Shown here: piece after piece, positions 51,481-61,206 of the stretch | How positions within the stretch are numbered: position 1 is the first letter of the stretch | How the letters are laid out: each line of letters starts with the position of its first letter | Assembly: GCF_001421515.1 (NCBI RefSeq) | Contig: NZ_LMKM01000036.1 | Coordinates: 1-64,000 of the forward strand | Length of the DNA stretch: 64,000 nucleotides | DNA from: Pedobacter sp. Leaf216 | Lineage (GTDB): Bacteria; Bacteroidota; Bacteroidia; Sphingobacteriales; Sphingobacteriaceae | Direction: 5' to 3' | Position numbers and translations under genes: made by a program | The notes under the pieces: model-generated | Told to the model about the DNA's origin: nothing | Databases searched by the model: none | Seen by the model: the letters and a program-made list of their open reading frames with translations, nothing else

Positions 51481-52203
51481 ATGAAATTAGCAAACAATAA
51501 AATACTTATAACCGGAGGCGCCAGTGGTATAGGCTTCGGACTAGCGGAAAGATTTATACAGGAAAATAATACAGTAATTATTTGCGGAAGGCGTGAGTCG
51601 GCATTGGAAGAAGCTGCCAAAAAATTACCCTCTGTACTTACTAAGGTTTGTGATTTAAGCACTGAAGCCAACCGAACTGAACTTTATAACTGGATTGCCG
51701 AAAATCATAGCGACTTAAATGTATTGGTAAATAATGCTGGCATTCAAAATTGGATGGATATTAACGATAATGATTTTTATCAAAAAGCTGAAGATGAAAT
51801 TACCACTAATGTTTTAGCTCCGCTCCATTTAACAAAACTTTTTACAGGTTTGGATTCATTGGATACAATTATTAATGTTACCTCTGGACTGGCTTTTGTG
51901 CCGCTATCGGCAGTGCCTGTTTATTGTGGCACAAAAGCATTTTTGCGCTCATTTACACTCTCTTTACGGCATAGCCTCAAAAATTCAAAAATTGAAGTTA
52001 TCGAAATGATCCCGCCAGCTTTGGATACCGATTTAGGTGGTAAAGGCATCCATAATGTACATCCTGCTGTTAGTGATTTTGTAGAATCAGTTTTTGAACA
52101 GATGAAGGAAGGTAAAACGGAATTAACATTTGGAACAAGCGGCGACCGGGCAAAAGCAAACAATGAGGTAATCGCTGATTATTTCAACCGGATGAACCCT
52201 TAA
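51481..52203 (+). CDS. Short-chain dehydrogenase/reductase (DltE-like)
   Basis: 240 aa. N-terminal NAD(P)-binding I-T-G-G-A-S-G-I-G-F-G-L (residues 10-21), N-N-A-G-I-Q-N near 86, and the catalytic Y-C-G-T-K (Tyr-x-x-x-Lys) near 148-152, with a preceding Ser in N-V-T-S-G-L. This is a classical SDR, close to the DltE-type subgroup. Substrate unknown. It lies just outside the mobile element and ends at a bidirectional terminator shared with metG. Confidence 0.88.
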   Translation: MKLANNKILITGGASGIGFGLAERFIQENNTVIICGRRESALEEAAKKLPSVLTKVCDLSTEANRTELYNWIAENHSDLNVLVNNAGIQNWMDINDNDFYQKAEDEITTNVLAPLHLTKLFTGLDSLDTIINVTSGLAFVPLSAVPVYCGTKAFLRSFTLSLRHSLKNSKIEVIEMIPPALDTDLGGKGIHNVHPAVSDFVESVFEQMKEGKTELTFGTSGDRAKANNEVIADYFNRMNP

Positions 52204-52230
52204 TTAAAATTGAGTCGTAATTTTAACACA

Positions 52231-52264
52231 AAAAAGCCATCTGATTTGCATCAAATGGCTTTTT
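52231..52264. terminator. Bidirectional terminator between SDR and metG
   Basis: AAAAAGCCAT (52231-52240) pairs with ATGGCTTTTT (52255-52264); an inner TGAT/ATCA pair extends the stem past one mismatch. A-run and T-run on opposite sides serve both convergent genes. Confidence 0.8.
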
Positions 52265-52284
52265 TGTTGCAGTTAAACCAAGTA

Positions 52285-54393
52285 TTACCTGATTAGACTA
52301 CCTTCCTGAAATTTTTCTGCAGGCGCAACAAAAGTCAGTTTTCCTTCCGAATTTTCAGCCATTAAGATCATTCCTTGAGATAAAATCCCCTTGATTTCTC
52401 TTGGTGCCAGGTTTACAATCATGCTTACCTGTTTACCTATAATATCTTCAGGTTTATAGTCTTCAGCAATGCCAGAAACTACTGTCCTTTCATCAATGCC
52501 CGTATTTACCGTAAGTTTTAATAGTTTCTTGGTTTTTTCAACTTTTTCAGCTGCAATTATTGTGGCTACACGGATATCCATCGCAGAAAAATCGTCAAAC
52601 TGTATGTTTTCTTTTGCCGGAACAGCAACTACATTACTGGCTGCATTACTTGCCTTGCTTTGATTAAGTTTTTCAATTTGAAAGTCGATCTCCGCATCTT
52701 CAATTTTATCGAACAGGAGCACAGCTTCACCGATTTGATGACCACGTTTCAACAAGTTAACACCACCTGCATTTTCCCAGTCATGGCCACCGTTTATCAA
52801 CATTTTCATTAATTTTTCAGCTGTGAAAGGCAGAAAAGGTTCAATCAAAATCTGAATATTGGCTGCAATCTGAAGCGCAAGATGTAAAATCGTTCTAACC
52901 CGGTCTTCGTCGGTTTTAATCAATTTCCAAGGCTCAGTTTCTGCCAGGTATTTATTTCCCAAACGGGCAACATTCATCACTTCGGATAAAGCTTCTCTGA
53001 AACGGTAATTTTCAATCGATGCTGAAATTTTTGCAGGATAGCCAGCCAATTCATCAATAACTGCCTGGTCTACATCGGTTATCTGCATACAGGTTGGTAC
53101 CGTGCCACCAAAATATTTATGCGTAAGCACCACTACACGGTTTACGAAATTTCCCAATATTGCAACAAGCTCATTGTTATTTCTTGCCTGAAAATCTTTC
53201 CATGTAAAATCATTATCCTTCGTTTCAGGGGCGGTTGCAGTTAATACATAACGCAGTACATCCTGTTTTCCTTCAAATTCTCTCAAATATTCATTCAGCC
53301 AAACTGCCCAGTTTTTAGACGTCGAGATTTTTTGTCCCTCTAGGTTTAAAAACTCATTTGCAGGTACATTATCCGCTAGAGTATATTCGCCATGAGCCAT
53401 CAACATCGCCGGGAAAATAATACAGTGGAAAACAATATTATCTTTACCGATAAAATGCACCAATTTGGTTTCGTCGCTTTTCCAGTACTCTTCCCAACCG
53501 CATTTATCACTCTCATAGCTGCTGATGTAATATTCCTCAGCCTTCGGGTTCCATACATCTAGCTTGGCGTAATTACACAGCTCTTTTGTTGCAGAAATAT
53601 AGCCTATAGGGGCATCAAACCATACATAAAGCACTTTTCCTTCTGCATCGCGTAATGGAACACGTACGCCCCAATCTAAATCACGCGTCATCGCCCTTGG
53701 CTGCAAACCTGCATTTAACCAGCTCTGACATTGCCCATAAACATTCGGCCGCCATTCTTTGTGGCTTTCGATATAAGTTCTTAACCTTTCTTCGTATTTA
53801 TCAAGCGGCAAAAACCAGTTTTTAGTTTCTTTTAAAATTGGCTTATCGCCAGATAATGTAGATTTAGGATTGATTAAATCAGTAGCATTTAAAGTTGAAC
53901 CGCAATTTTCGCACTGATCGCCATAAGCATTTTCATTGCCACATTTTGGGCAGGTACCGGTAATATAACGATCGGCTAAAAATTGCTTTGCTGTAGCATC
54001 ATAATACTGCTCAGTAATTTCTTCAGTAAAAACACCTTTATCGTATAAAGTTTCGAAAAAATCAGCAGCTGTTTGATGGTGCGTTTGTGAAGATGTACGG
54101 TGATAGATATCAAAAGAAACACCAAACTCTTTAAAAGAGTCGCCAATTATTCTGTGGTATTTATCTACCACTTCCTGAGGCGTAATTCCTTCTCTTTTGG
54201 CCTTTAAAGTAATGGGCACCCCGTTCTCGTCAGATCCACAGATGAATTTCACATCACGTTTATTCGACCTCAGGTAACGCGCATAAATATCTGCAGGAAT
54301 GTAAACACCGGCAAGGTGTCCAATATGAACCGGTCCGTTGGTATACGGTAGTGCTGCAGTTACGGTATATCTTTTTATTTTACTATTATCCAA
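52285..54393 (-). CDS. metG: Methionyl-tRNA synthetase
   Basis: 702 aa. Class I signature H-I-G-H in Y-T-N-G-P-V-H-I-G-H-L, zinc-binding Cys pairs (C-P-K-C-G-N and C-E-N-C-G-S), K-I-S-T-S-K-N-W (the KMSKS loop), and a C-terminal EMAP-like tRNA-binding domain (F-D-D-F-S-A-M-D-I-R-V-A-T). It charges tRNA-Met, including the initiator. I place the start at TTG (54393), since the conserved N-terminus begins D-N-S-K-I-K-R-Y-T-V-T-A and no ATG lies nearby; an ATG in frame exists only 38 codons upstream (54507) and would enter the divergent gene. Confidence 0.95.
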   Translation of the reverse strand: MDNSKIKRYTVTAALPYTNGPVHIGHLAGVYIPADIYARYLRSNKRDVKFICGSDENGVPITLKAKREGITPQEVVDKYHRIIGDSFKEFGVSFDIYHRTSSQTHHQTAADFFETLYDKGVFTEEITEQYYDATAKQFLADRYITGTCPKCGNENAYGDQCENCGSTLNATDLINPKSTLSGDKPILKETKNWFLPLDKYEERLRTYIESHKEWRPNVYGQCQSWLNAGLQPRAMTRDLDWGVRVPLRDAEGKVLYVWFDAPIGYISATKELCNYAKLDVWNPKAEEYYISSYESDKCGWEEYWKSDETKLVHFIGKDNIVFHCIIFPAMLMAHGEYTLADNVPANEFLNLEGQKISTSKNWAVWLNEYLREFEGKQDVLRYVLTATAPETKDNDFTWKDFQARNNNELVAILGNFVNRVVVLTHKYFGGTVPTCMQITDVDQAVIDELAGYPAKISASIENYRFREALSEVMNVARLGNKYLAETEPWKLIKTDEDRVRTILHLALQIAANIQILIEPFLPFTAEKLMKMLINGGHDWENAGGVNLLKRGHQIGEAVLLFDKIEDAEIDFQIEKLNQSKASNAASNVVAVPAKENIQFDDFSAMDIRVATIIAAEKVEKTKKLLKLTVNTGIDERTVVSGIAEDYKPEDIIGKQVSMIVNLAPREIKGILSQGMILMAENSEGKLTFVAPAEKFQEGSLIR

Positions 54394-54433
54394 AACAATT
54401 TTTATTAATTTGGCAAAGATAAGTGTTTTGAAG

Positions 54434-55333
54434 ATGATTAAGCAGCCCCCATATTTAAAAAAAGGAGATAAGATTGCCCTGGTTTGTCCGGCAAAGAAAT
54501 TACCCAAACCTATAAACCATGCTATTGAAATATTAAAAAGCTGGGGACTTGAGGTCGTTATTGGCGATAGTGTATACGCCAGCCATCACCAGTTTGCCGG
54601 AAATGATGATTTAAGAACCAGCGATATTCAAAGATTTCTGGATGATTCATCTATAAAAGCGATAATTTCCGGTCGGGGAGGTTATGGTGCCATCCGCATA
54701 ATTGACGGATTAAATTTTAACGAATTCGACAAAAATCCAAAATGGTTTGTAGGCTTTAGTGATATTACTGTTATCCTGTCGCATCTTATTGCACAATGCA
54801 ATACACAATGCCTGCACGCTCAAATGCCTTATACATTTGATGAATCAACCAATGAAGCATTAATTTCTTTAGAGAACGCTTTATTTGGGCAGAAGCAGAC
54901 TTATGAATTTGAAAGTACATTTAAAAACAGGGCAGGAGAGGTAAATGGAATTTTAATCGGTGGCAATTTAACTTTACTGGCCATGTTACAGGGTTCAGTC
55001 TCAGAAATGGACTTCAAAGATAAAATTTTATTTATTGAGGATGTTGGAGAGCACGAATATAGTATCGACCGCATGTTACGCATGTTAAAGCGGGCAGGCA
55101 AACTCAGTCATTTAAAAGGACTGATTGTGGGCGCATTTAATGAAATTGAAGAAGAAAAAATTTCTTTTGGTCAAACCGCTGATGAGGTAATTTGGGAAAT
55201 TGTAAAAGAATACGATTATCCTGTTTGCTTTAATTTCCCAACAGGACATATTAATAACAATCTTTGCATGACATTAGGTGCAGAGGTAAACTTAAAAGTA
55301 GAAACAACTAACGTTCAATTTAAATATTTATAA
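54434..55333 (+). CDS. LD-carboxypeptidase (peptidase S66)
   Basis: 299 aa from the ATG at 54434; upstream in-frame Met codons fall in metG. S66 features: L-K-K-G-D-K-I-A-L-V-C-P-A near the start, R-G-G-Y-G-A-I-R-I-I-D near 76, the nucleophile Ser in V-G-F-S-D-I-T near residue 104, a Glu in L-F-I-E-D-V-G-E, and the His in P-T-G-H-I-N-N-N. It cleaves the L-D bond of murein tetrapeptides in the cytoplasm during recycling. Divergent from metG with about 40 nt between; the DoxX gene follows by one nucleotide. Confidence 0.9.
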   Translation: MIKQPPYLKKGDKIALVCPAKKLPKPINHAIEILKSWGLEVVIGDSVYASHHQFAGNDDLRTSDIQRFLDDSSIKAIISGRGGYGAIRIIDGLNFNEFDKNPKWFVGFSDITVILSHLIAQCNTQCLHAQMPYTFDESTNEALISLENALFGQKQTYEFESTFKNRAGEVNGILIGGNLTLLAMLQGSVSEMDFKDKILFIEDVGEHEYSIDRMLRMLKRAGKLSHLKGLIVGAFNEIEEEKISFGQTADEVIWEIVKEYDYPVCFNFPTGHINNNLCMTLGAEVNLKVETTNVQFKYL

Positions 55334-55334
55334 G

Positions 55335-55742
55335 ATGGCAATTTTAGACAATTTAGGAAAATACCGTAATACCGGATTGTTAATATTACGTATTGGCTTA
55401 GGGATAATGTTTATTATCCATGGTTTCCCAAAACTTGCTGGCGGCCCTGATGGCTGGACCGGACTTGGCGGTAGTATGAAAGTAATCGGCATAAACTTTT
55501 TGCCAATATTTTGGGGCTTTATGGCGGCAGCAACTGAAACCTTTGGCGGCTTTCTTTTAATCGTAGGCTTGTTCTTTCGTCCGGCTTTAATCTTATTGAT
55601 TTTTACTATGATTATCGCATCATTGGTACATTTTGGCAAAGGCGATGGATTGGCGGGTGCTAGCCATGCGATTGAACTGGCTATTGTATTTTTTGGATTG
55701 ATCTTTATCGGCCCTGGAAAATATAGTGTGGATAAGAAGTAG
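55335..55742 (+). CDS. DoxX-family membrane protein
   Basis: 135 aa, four membrane segments: G-L-G-I-M-F-I-I-H-G-F near residue 22, N-F-L-P-I-F-W-G-F-M-A-A, L-L-I-V-G-L-F-F-R-P-A-L-I-L-L, and I-E-L-A-I-V-F-F-G-L-I-F-I. The G-L-G-I/M-F-x-x-H-G-F-P-K-L start is characteristic. DoxX-like proteins associate with redox processes at the membrane; the specific role is unknown. One nt after ldcA, so cotranscribed; a strong terminator follows. Confidence 0.87.
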   Translation: MAILDNLGKYRNTGLLILRIGLGIMFIIHGFPKLAGGPDGWTGLGGSMKVIGINFLPIFWGFMAAATETFGGFLLIVGLFFRPALILLIFTMIIASLVHFGKGDGLAGASHAIELAIVFFGLIFIGPGKYSVDKK

Positions 55743-55770
55743 GATTACTTGTTAATTCTTCTTTTTGAAT

Positions 55771-55798
55771 AAAAGGCTTGGAAATTTCCAAGCCTTTT
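55771..55798. terminator. Terminator after DoxX gene, bidirectional
   Basis: Perfect palindrome: AAAAGGCTTGGAAA (55771-55784) with TTTCCAAGCCTTTT (55785-55798), then TT. It lies between the convergent DoxX and SusD genes. Confidence 0.8.
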
Positions 55799-55812
55799 TT
55801 GGTCTATTAATT

Positions 55813-57294
55813 TTAATTTTGAACAATCAATTTATTGTTTTGCACTTCATTTGCCGAAATTGGCCAAATATAACCCGCCGTGTTGAAGGGTATTGCTGGC
55901 GCTGAACCCTGAGTGCCACTTTTCGCCGCAAAGCCTGCACCTAGCCTCATGACATCAGGAGATCTAAATCCTTCTCCTAACAGTTCGATTCTTCTTTCTG
56001 TTAAGATTGTGTTTTTCAGATTGGCTGGCAATAAATCTGCTGCAGGAAATACATAACCTGGATTTGACCGCTGTCTTACAGCTGTTAATAATGCAATAGA
56101 TCTTACAGGATCTGTCACCACGGTAGCCTCAGCGAGATTCAATAATACTTCAGCATACCTGATTACAGGAATATAATCTGTATAAGGAGAAGGCTTTTTG
56201 AATTTAGTCAAATAAGTATTGGCACCAGAAACTGTTGTTAATCCCTTTCTGGCATCGGTTGAACCAGTTGCGAATACAGGATTGGCCAAAATACCTGTAG
56301 GATTTAGGAAATATTCTTCATTTCCACCTGCCTGATTTGGAGAAACATTGTAATAATATGCCAACTGGTTCTGGGTGCCTGGAGCATTTAAATCTGTCAT
56401 CGGGAATGATAAAGCAGCTTCAGTAGCAGTTGCATTACCTACATAGGCACCACCAAATATATTACTAATATTAGCCTCTAATTGAAGAGGCGTGCCTGTT
56501 GTTGCCTTAAATGGAGTTGTTGCACTAACAATTTTATTACCTTCAGTAACGACTGAAGACAAGTTTCCCATTGTAAGATATACCCTGGTTTTAAATGCGA
56601 TAGCTGTATTTCTTGAAGCCCGAGTGGATATTGCTGTTGCTGGTAGCGTTAGTGCCAAGTCTGGCTCTGCTTCATTTAAATCTTTTAAAATCTGTGTATA
56701 TACTTCAGCAACTGTACTTCTTTTTAAGTCGTTTCCAGTTAAATCTTTCTCTCCTTTAAGTCTTAAAGGAACCCCTAAGCTAGCACCATTATCTGTAATA
56801 AAAGGTTTGGCATACAGTTGTAATGCGCTATAATAACAAAATGCTCGCAGAAATTTAGCTTCTGCAATATATTGTTTTGCTACTGCGGGAGTAAGTAAGG
56901 AAGCATTAGCATTAACGCCCTCAATAACTAGATTTGCCCTGTTAATTGCAGCATAAATTGCACCCCATAAATTTACTACTTCATTAGTATTTGATACTAG
57001 GTTAAACCTCCATGTGTCTAAACCTGTTACCCCATTAGGCTTATTTACTATAAAATCCTCACCACGGATATCATTGTAGATTAAATATCTTCCACCATAG
57101 AACTGGCCATTCTTTACCCCAGCGTAAATGCCATTTACCTGTGAAAGGATCCTGTCCGGATTATTAAATGCCTCTTCAATTGGTAAGGATGTATCTGGAG
57201 CCGTAGTTAAGAAATCTTTTTTACATGATGATGCAAACAGCAAGGGAGCAGCTATAAAAAGATATTTTATTTTATTGATTATTTTAATTTTCAT
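55813..57294 (-). CDS. SusD/RagB-family lipoprotein
   Basis: 493 aa. Lipoprotein signal ends at L-L-F-A-S-S-C-K-K-D-F, with Cys near residue 23. The SusD N-terminus T-A-P-D-T-S-L-P-I-E-E-A-F, TPR-like helices, and C-terminal E-R-R-I-E-L-L-G-E-G-F-R-S-P-D-V-M-R are all present. Encoded 11 nt after its SusC partner and thus part of the same transcript. Substrate unknown. Confidence 0.95.
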   Translation of the reverse strand: MKIKIINKIKYLFIAAPLLFASSCKKDFLTTAPDTSLPIEEAFNNPDRILSQVNGIYAGVKNGQFYGGRYLIYNDIRGEDFIVNKPNGVTGLDTWRFNLVSNTNEVVNLWGAIYAAINRANLVIEGVNANASLLTPAVAKQYIAEAKFLRAFCYYSALQLYAKPFITDNGASLGVPLRLKGEKDLTGNDLKRSTVAEVYTQILKDLNEAEPDLALTLPATAISTRASRNTAIAFKTRVYLTMGNLSSVVTEGNKIVSATTPFKATTGTPLQLEANISNIFGGAYVGNATATEAALSFPMTDLNAPGTQNQLAYYYNVSPNQAGGNEEYFLNPTGILANPVFATGSTDARKGLTTVSGANTYLTKFKKPSPYTDYIPVIRYAEVLLNLAEATVVTDPVRSIALLTAVRQRSNPGYVFPAADLLPANLKNTILTERRIELLGEGFRSPDVMRLGAGFAAKSGTQGSAPAIPFNTAGYIWPISANEVQNNKLIVQN

Positions 57295-57305
57295 GATTTC
57301 TAATT

Positions 57306-60300
57306 TTAAAATCCAACATTAATACCAAACGTAAATGTTCTACCCGATGGCACTGAGTTTCTATCCACACCTGGAGCTAGGTTACCACTATTTCCAGTAG
57401 TGGTTGAGTTACCGTTTACAGAAACCTCTGGATCCGGACCTGGATAACCAGATATAATCAAAAGATTACTTGATTGTGCGTACACCCTAACATTCGAAAC
57501 ACCATATTTACTTAACAGTGTTTTTGGCAATGTATAGCCTAAGGCCAGGTTTCTAACTTTTAAAAAATTCCCGGTGAAAACGTTTTGTGATTGTGCAAAA
57601 GCAGATCCGTTTGAGGTATTGTCACCATAAACAACACGAGGAATATCAGTAATCTGACCTGGCGTGGTCCATCTATTCAACATTCCTTTGTCGTTGTTCC
57701 AGAAGCGTTGATCTCTAAGACCAGCTTGCGATCCATAATAAATTTTATTACCTCCGGAGAATGTTAGTCCCAAACTTAGATCAAAGGCTTTATAGCGGAA
57801 GTTATTATCCAAACCGCCAAACCATTTTGGTATTGACTGACCTGTGATTGTTGCATCTAATGCAGCATCAATTGCTGGGGCATTCTGTCCAGCGTTTGGC
57901 CCATCAAGATATTGATACCTTGCAGCTGTAGCACGTCCAAAACTAAATCTCAATTTTTGCCCAAATCTATTTACAAAAATACGTTCACCGGTTGCAGGGT
58001 CCACACCGGCAGTAGGTACGGTGTAAATAGAGCCAATTGGATAGCCAACACGTGTTATATTAGCAGTTTCAAGAGAAGTAGCTCCAAAAACATCCGCATT
58101 GTTATTTCCCAGTGCAGTAACTTCATTTTTCAAAGTACTGAAAGTAAAACTCGTTGTCCAGCCAAAGTCATCACCATCAAAGTTTTTTGAATTTAATGTA
58201 AATTCAAGCCCCTTGTTATACATCCTTCCTATGTTTGTTGTGATGGCGTTGTCAGGAATACCTTTAGAAGGTGCCTGAGGAGCATTTTGAACAAGGTTGT
58301 CTATATCATTATGATAATAATCCACATCCAAAGAGAAACGTCCACCCAAAAATTCTAAATTAATTCCAATATCAGCTTTTTTACTTGTTTCCCACCTTAA
58401 ATTAGGATTACCCGCCTGTGAAAATGACAGCGCTGAGGATGACCCATATAATCCTGGGCTGTAAAGGAATAGAGCTGGGTAATTACCAATATTTATATTT
58501 CCAACTTCTCCATAGCTTCCATGCAATTTAATACGAGTTAATACCTTGCTGAAGGCTAGATCTTTATAAAAATTCTCTTCAGAAATGGCATAACCAACGG
58601 AAGCGCCACCGAAATTACCATATTGATTTCCCGCTGAAAGGCCTGAATAACCATCTCTTCTGAAAGATCCGGTTAAATAATATTTCTTCTTAAAATCGTA
58701 ATTGATGCTACCAAAAAAAGAACGGAAAGCATTATCTCCCTGTACTAACCCTGCTGGGGTAATGGCACCAAATGCACCTTGAAAAACCTCAATAAAGGGA
58801 TCGATTACGCCTTGTCTGGTTGCACCATAACCAAGTGATTTGGTATACTGGTCTTCAGCACCTATAAATGCGCCTAAAGTATGATCACCGAAAACACCAC
58901 TGTAATTTAAAGTATTAGACCAGTTCCATCTGCTATTTTTTACAAAGTTACTTGTAGCACCACCATTATAAGAAAAGCCATCTCCCTGCAAACGATTCAC
59001 AAAAGAGTTATTATCAATTTTGAGATTATCTAAACTATAGGTGGTCTTAAAAGTTAGGCCTTTTAAAATTCGGATTGAAGCATAAGCATTAGCAATAATA
59101 CGATCGCTTTCTGAAGTATTTTTATCTTCATTTACCAATACGGCCGCATTCGGATAATTCGATGCAATGGTATTAGCACCCAAACCAACCGAACCTGCCG
59201 GAGCATTTATGTTATAGGAGCCATCTTCATTGTAAGCGGCTACGTTTGGAGGAAGTACAATGGCCAGCCTTCCTAAGCCTACTGTTGAAAACGCCTGTCC
59301 CGCGAGTGAACCTGTATTTGGCGCACGGTTTAAAGTATTACTATATGAGAAATTAGTTCCAATTGTAACGTTTTTAAACAGTTTATGATCTAAATTTACA
59401 CGTCCATTTTTTCTCTCAAATGAGTTACCAATAATAAATCCTTCCTGATTACTATAACCAACAGATACATAATATGAGGTTTTATCATTAGCACCCGAGA
59501 AGTTTAGCGCATGATTTTGAGAAGTCGCGGTTCTGTAAGCATAGTCATACCAATTGGTTTCCACCTGAGAGCCATCAGATTTATTTTGTAAAAAGAATGC
59601 CGGAGCCTGACCGTTATTGGTCCTTGATTCATTTTTGATCAGCACATATTCTGATGCATTTAATAAAGGGGTAAGATTTTGAGCTTTTGTAGTTCCTACC
59701 CAACCCTCGTAATTAACTTTAGTTGTTCCTTGCTTACCCTTTTTGGTGGTAATTACTACAACACCATTGGCAGCTCTTGAACCGTAAATTGCTGAAGACG
59801 CTGCATCTTTAAGTATATCAATTGATTCGATATCTGCTGGGTTGATATCCCCCAAAGCATTGCCCGCGGCACTATTAGATGATTGATCACCTGTGAATAC
59901 CGGGATACCATCAACAATGATCAATGGGTAAGAACTTAATGAGATAGAGTTAAAACCACGAACCCTGAAAACAGGAGGATTGTTCAGTACGCCATTTGGT
60001 TGAATAATGTTTACACCGGCGGCTTTACCAGCCAATGCCTGTTCGAAACTCTGAACCGGCTGATTTTTAAGTTTTTCTCCACTCACACTCGCAATTGATC
60101 CTGTAACATCTCTTTTAGATTGCGTAGTATAACCTGTTACCACAACATCAGATAATGTTTTGGAATCACTTTTAAGCTGCACATTTACTATACTACCACC
60201 GCCAATAGTTTTGGTTTGACTCAAGAAGCCGATATAGGAAAATTCTAATGTTGTTGTATTACCTGCAACTTTAAGTGAATATTTGCCATTTGCACCTGTA

Positions 60301-60458
60301 GTGGTTCCGCCAGTTGCACCCTTAATTTTAACACTTACTCCAGGGAGGGGTAATCCATCCTCCAAACCCGTAACTGTTCCTGTGATTGTTCGATCTTGTG
60401 CTATTGCTGGGGAGGCAATAAACAACAATATGAACAAACTTTGTAGAAGTTTTTTCAT
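57306..60458 (-). CDS. SusC/RagA-family TonB-dependent outer membrane protein
   Basis: 1050 aa. Signal peptide ends P-A-I-A-Q-D. The carboxypeptidase-like domain follows (I-T-G-T-V-T-G near 25, then S-Y-I-G-F), then the plug with S-Y-P-L-I-I-V-D-G-I-P-V and I-D-I-L-K-D-A-A-S-S-A-I-Y-G-S-R-A-A-N-G-V, and a full-length barrel. It works with the SusD encoded next to it. No sigma/anti-sigma or hybrid sensor gene is adjacent. Confidence 0.95.
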   Translation of the reverse strand: MKKLLQSLFILLFIASPAIAQDRTITGTVTGLEDGLPLPGVSVKIKGATGGTTTGANGKYSLKVAGNTTTLEFSYIGFLSQTKTIGGGSIVNVQLKSDSKTLSDVVVTGYTTQSKRDVTGSIASVSGEKLKNQPVQSFEQALAGKAAGVNIIQPNGVLNNPPVFRVRGFNSISLSSYPLIIVDGIPVFTGDQSSNSAAGNALGDINPADIESIDILKDAASSAIYGSRAANGVVVITTKKGKQGTTKVNYEGWVGTTKAQNLTPLLNASEYVLIKNESRTNNGQAPAFFLQNKSDGSQVETNWYDYAYRTATSQNHALNFSGANDKTSYYVSVGYSNQEGFIIGNSFERKNGRVNLDHKLFKNVTIGTNFSYSNTLNRAPNTGSLAGQAFSTVGLGRLAIVLPPNVAAYNEDGSYNINAPAGSVGLGANTIASNYPNAAVLVNEDKNTSESDRIIANAYASIRILKGLTFKTTYSLDNLKIDNNSFVNRLQGDGFSYNGGATSNFVKNSRWNWSNTLNYSGVFGDHTLGAFIGAEDQYTKSLGYGATRQGVIDPFIEVFQGAFGAITPAGLVQGDNAFRSFFGSINYDFKKKYYLTGSFRRDGYSGLSAGNQYGNFGGASVGYAISEENFYKDLAFSKVLTRIKLHGSYGEVGNINIGNYPALFLYSPGLYGSSSALSFSQAGNPNLRWETSKKADIGINLEFLGGRFSLDVDYYHNDIDNLVQNAPQAPSKGIPDNAITTNIGRMYNKGLEFTLNSKNFDGDDFGWTTSFTFSTLKNEVTALGNNNADVFGATSLETANITRVGYPIGSIYTVPTAGVDPATGERIFVNRFGQKLRFSFGRATAARYQYLDGPNAGQNAPAIDAALDATITGQSIPKWFGGLDNNFRYKAFDLSLGLTFSGGNKIYYGSQAGLRDQRFWNNDKGMLNRWTTPGQITDIPRVVYGDNTSNGSAFAQSQNVFTGNFLKVRNLALGYTLPKTLLSKYGVSNVRVYAQSSNLLIISGYPGPDPEVSVNGNSTTTGNSGNLAPGVDRNSVPSGRTFTFGINVGF

Positions 60459-61156
60459 AAAAAATTTAGTCTAGTTTTAGTTAATAATGGTTAATATATG
60501 ATTATTATATTGTAATACAAATTTTACAATACTAAGCGGGCAATACTGTTTAAGAATAATGGTTCTTAAATGACTGCCAAATAACTTATAATACCCTCTT
60601 TGTTATCTTTAGCATTAAATGCTTCTTAACACCTTATTTATCTGATTTGATCAGGTGTATTAATTGTTCATTAATGTAATATTTCTTAAAAAAATCTACT
60701 GTGGTGGTTCTAACAGTAATTTGTGATAAGGCTTTAGCAGTCGATCGAGAGATCAGTATCTGAACTAGGGGGCACTTTAAATATTAATTGGTGGTAAAAA
60801 GAGAGAAATGCCGTGAAAAAAAGACACACAATAGAGCCATTTGAAGGTTTTTTCATAAAAAATTAATTTAGTTCGGTTAATGATTCACACAAAATACTAT
60901 TTAAAACTCTTTTTTACAAAAATTATAGCTTAAAAGAAAAAGATACACACAAACAATCTCAAAACACCATTTAAAAACGACAATAAATCAAATTAAATCT
61001 AAAAAAAAACAAACATATCTTAAAAAGACGCCTATTTACGAACTCAATCCAATAAAAATCTTAATTATCAACGCTCACAAACACTAAAATTATAGTCATT
61101 GCAGAAAATTATGAACGTTAACGAAAAAAAGATATAAATATGATAAAGCAAAAAAA
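60459..61156. other. Intergenic region with a leader remnant
   Basis: About 0.7 kb, AT-rich. The sequence before and at the SusC start (TTTTTTCATAAAAAATTTAG on the + strand, near 60449-60470) recurs near 60849-60871 as TTTTTTCATAAAAAATTAAT. The second copy includes an ATG at 60856 opening a 40-codon minus-strand frame to 60734 that starts M-K-K and has a hydrophobic stretch. It is probably a duplicated remnant of a SusC-type 5' end. Nothing else is recognised. Confidence 0.4.
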
Positions 61157-61183
61157 AAGGGCTGTTCAAATAGAACAGCCCTT
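61157..61183 (-). terminator. Terminator after second SusD gene
   Basis: AAGGGCTGTTC (61157-61167) pairs with GAACAGCCCTT (61173-61183); read on the minus strand the hairpin is followed by a T-run. It ends the SusC/SusD transcript of the right edge. Confidence 0.8.
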
Positions 61184-61206
61184 ATTAATTTTATTTTTTT
61201 TTTATT

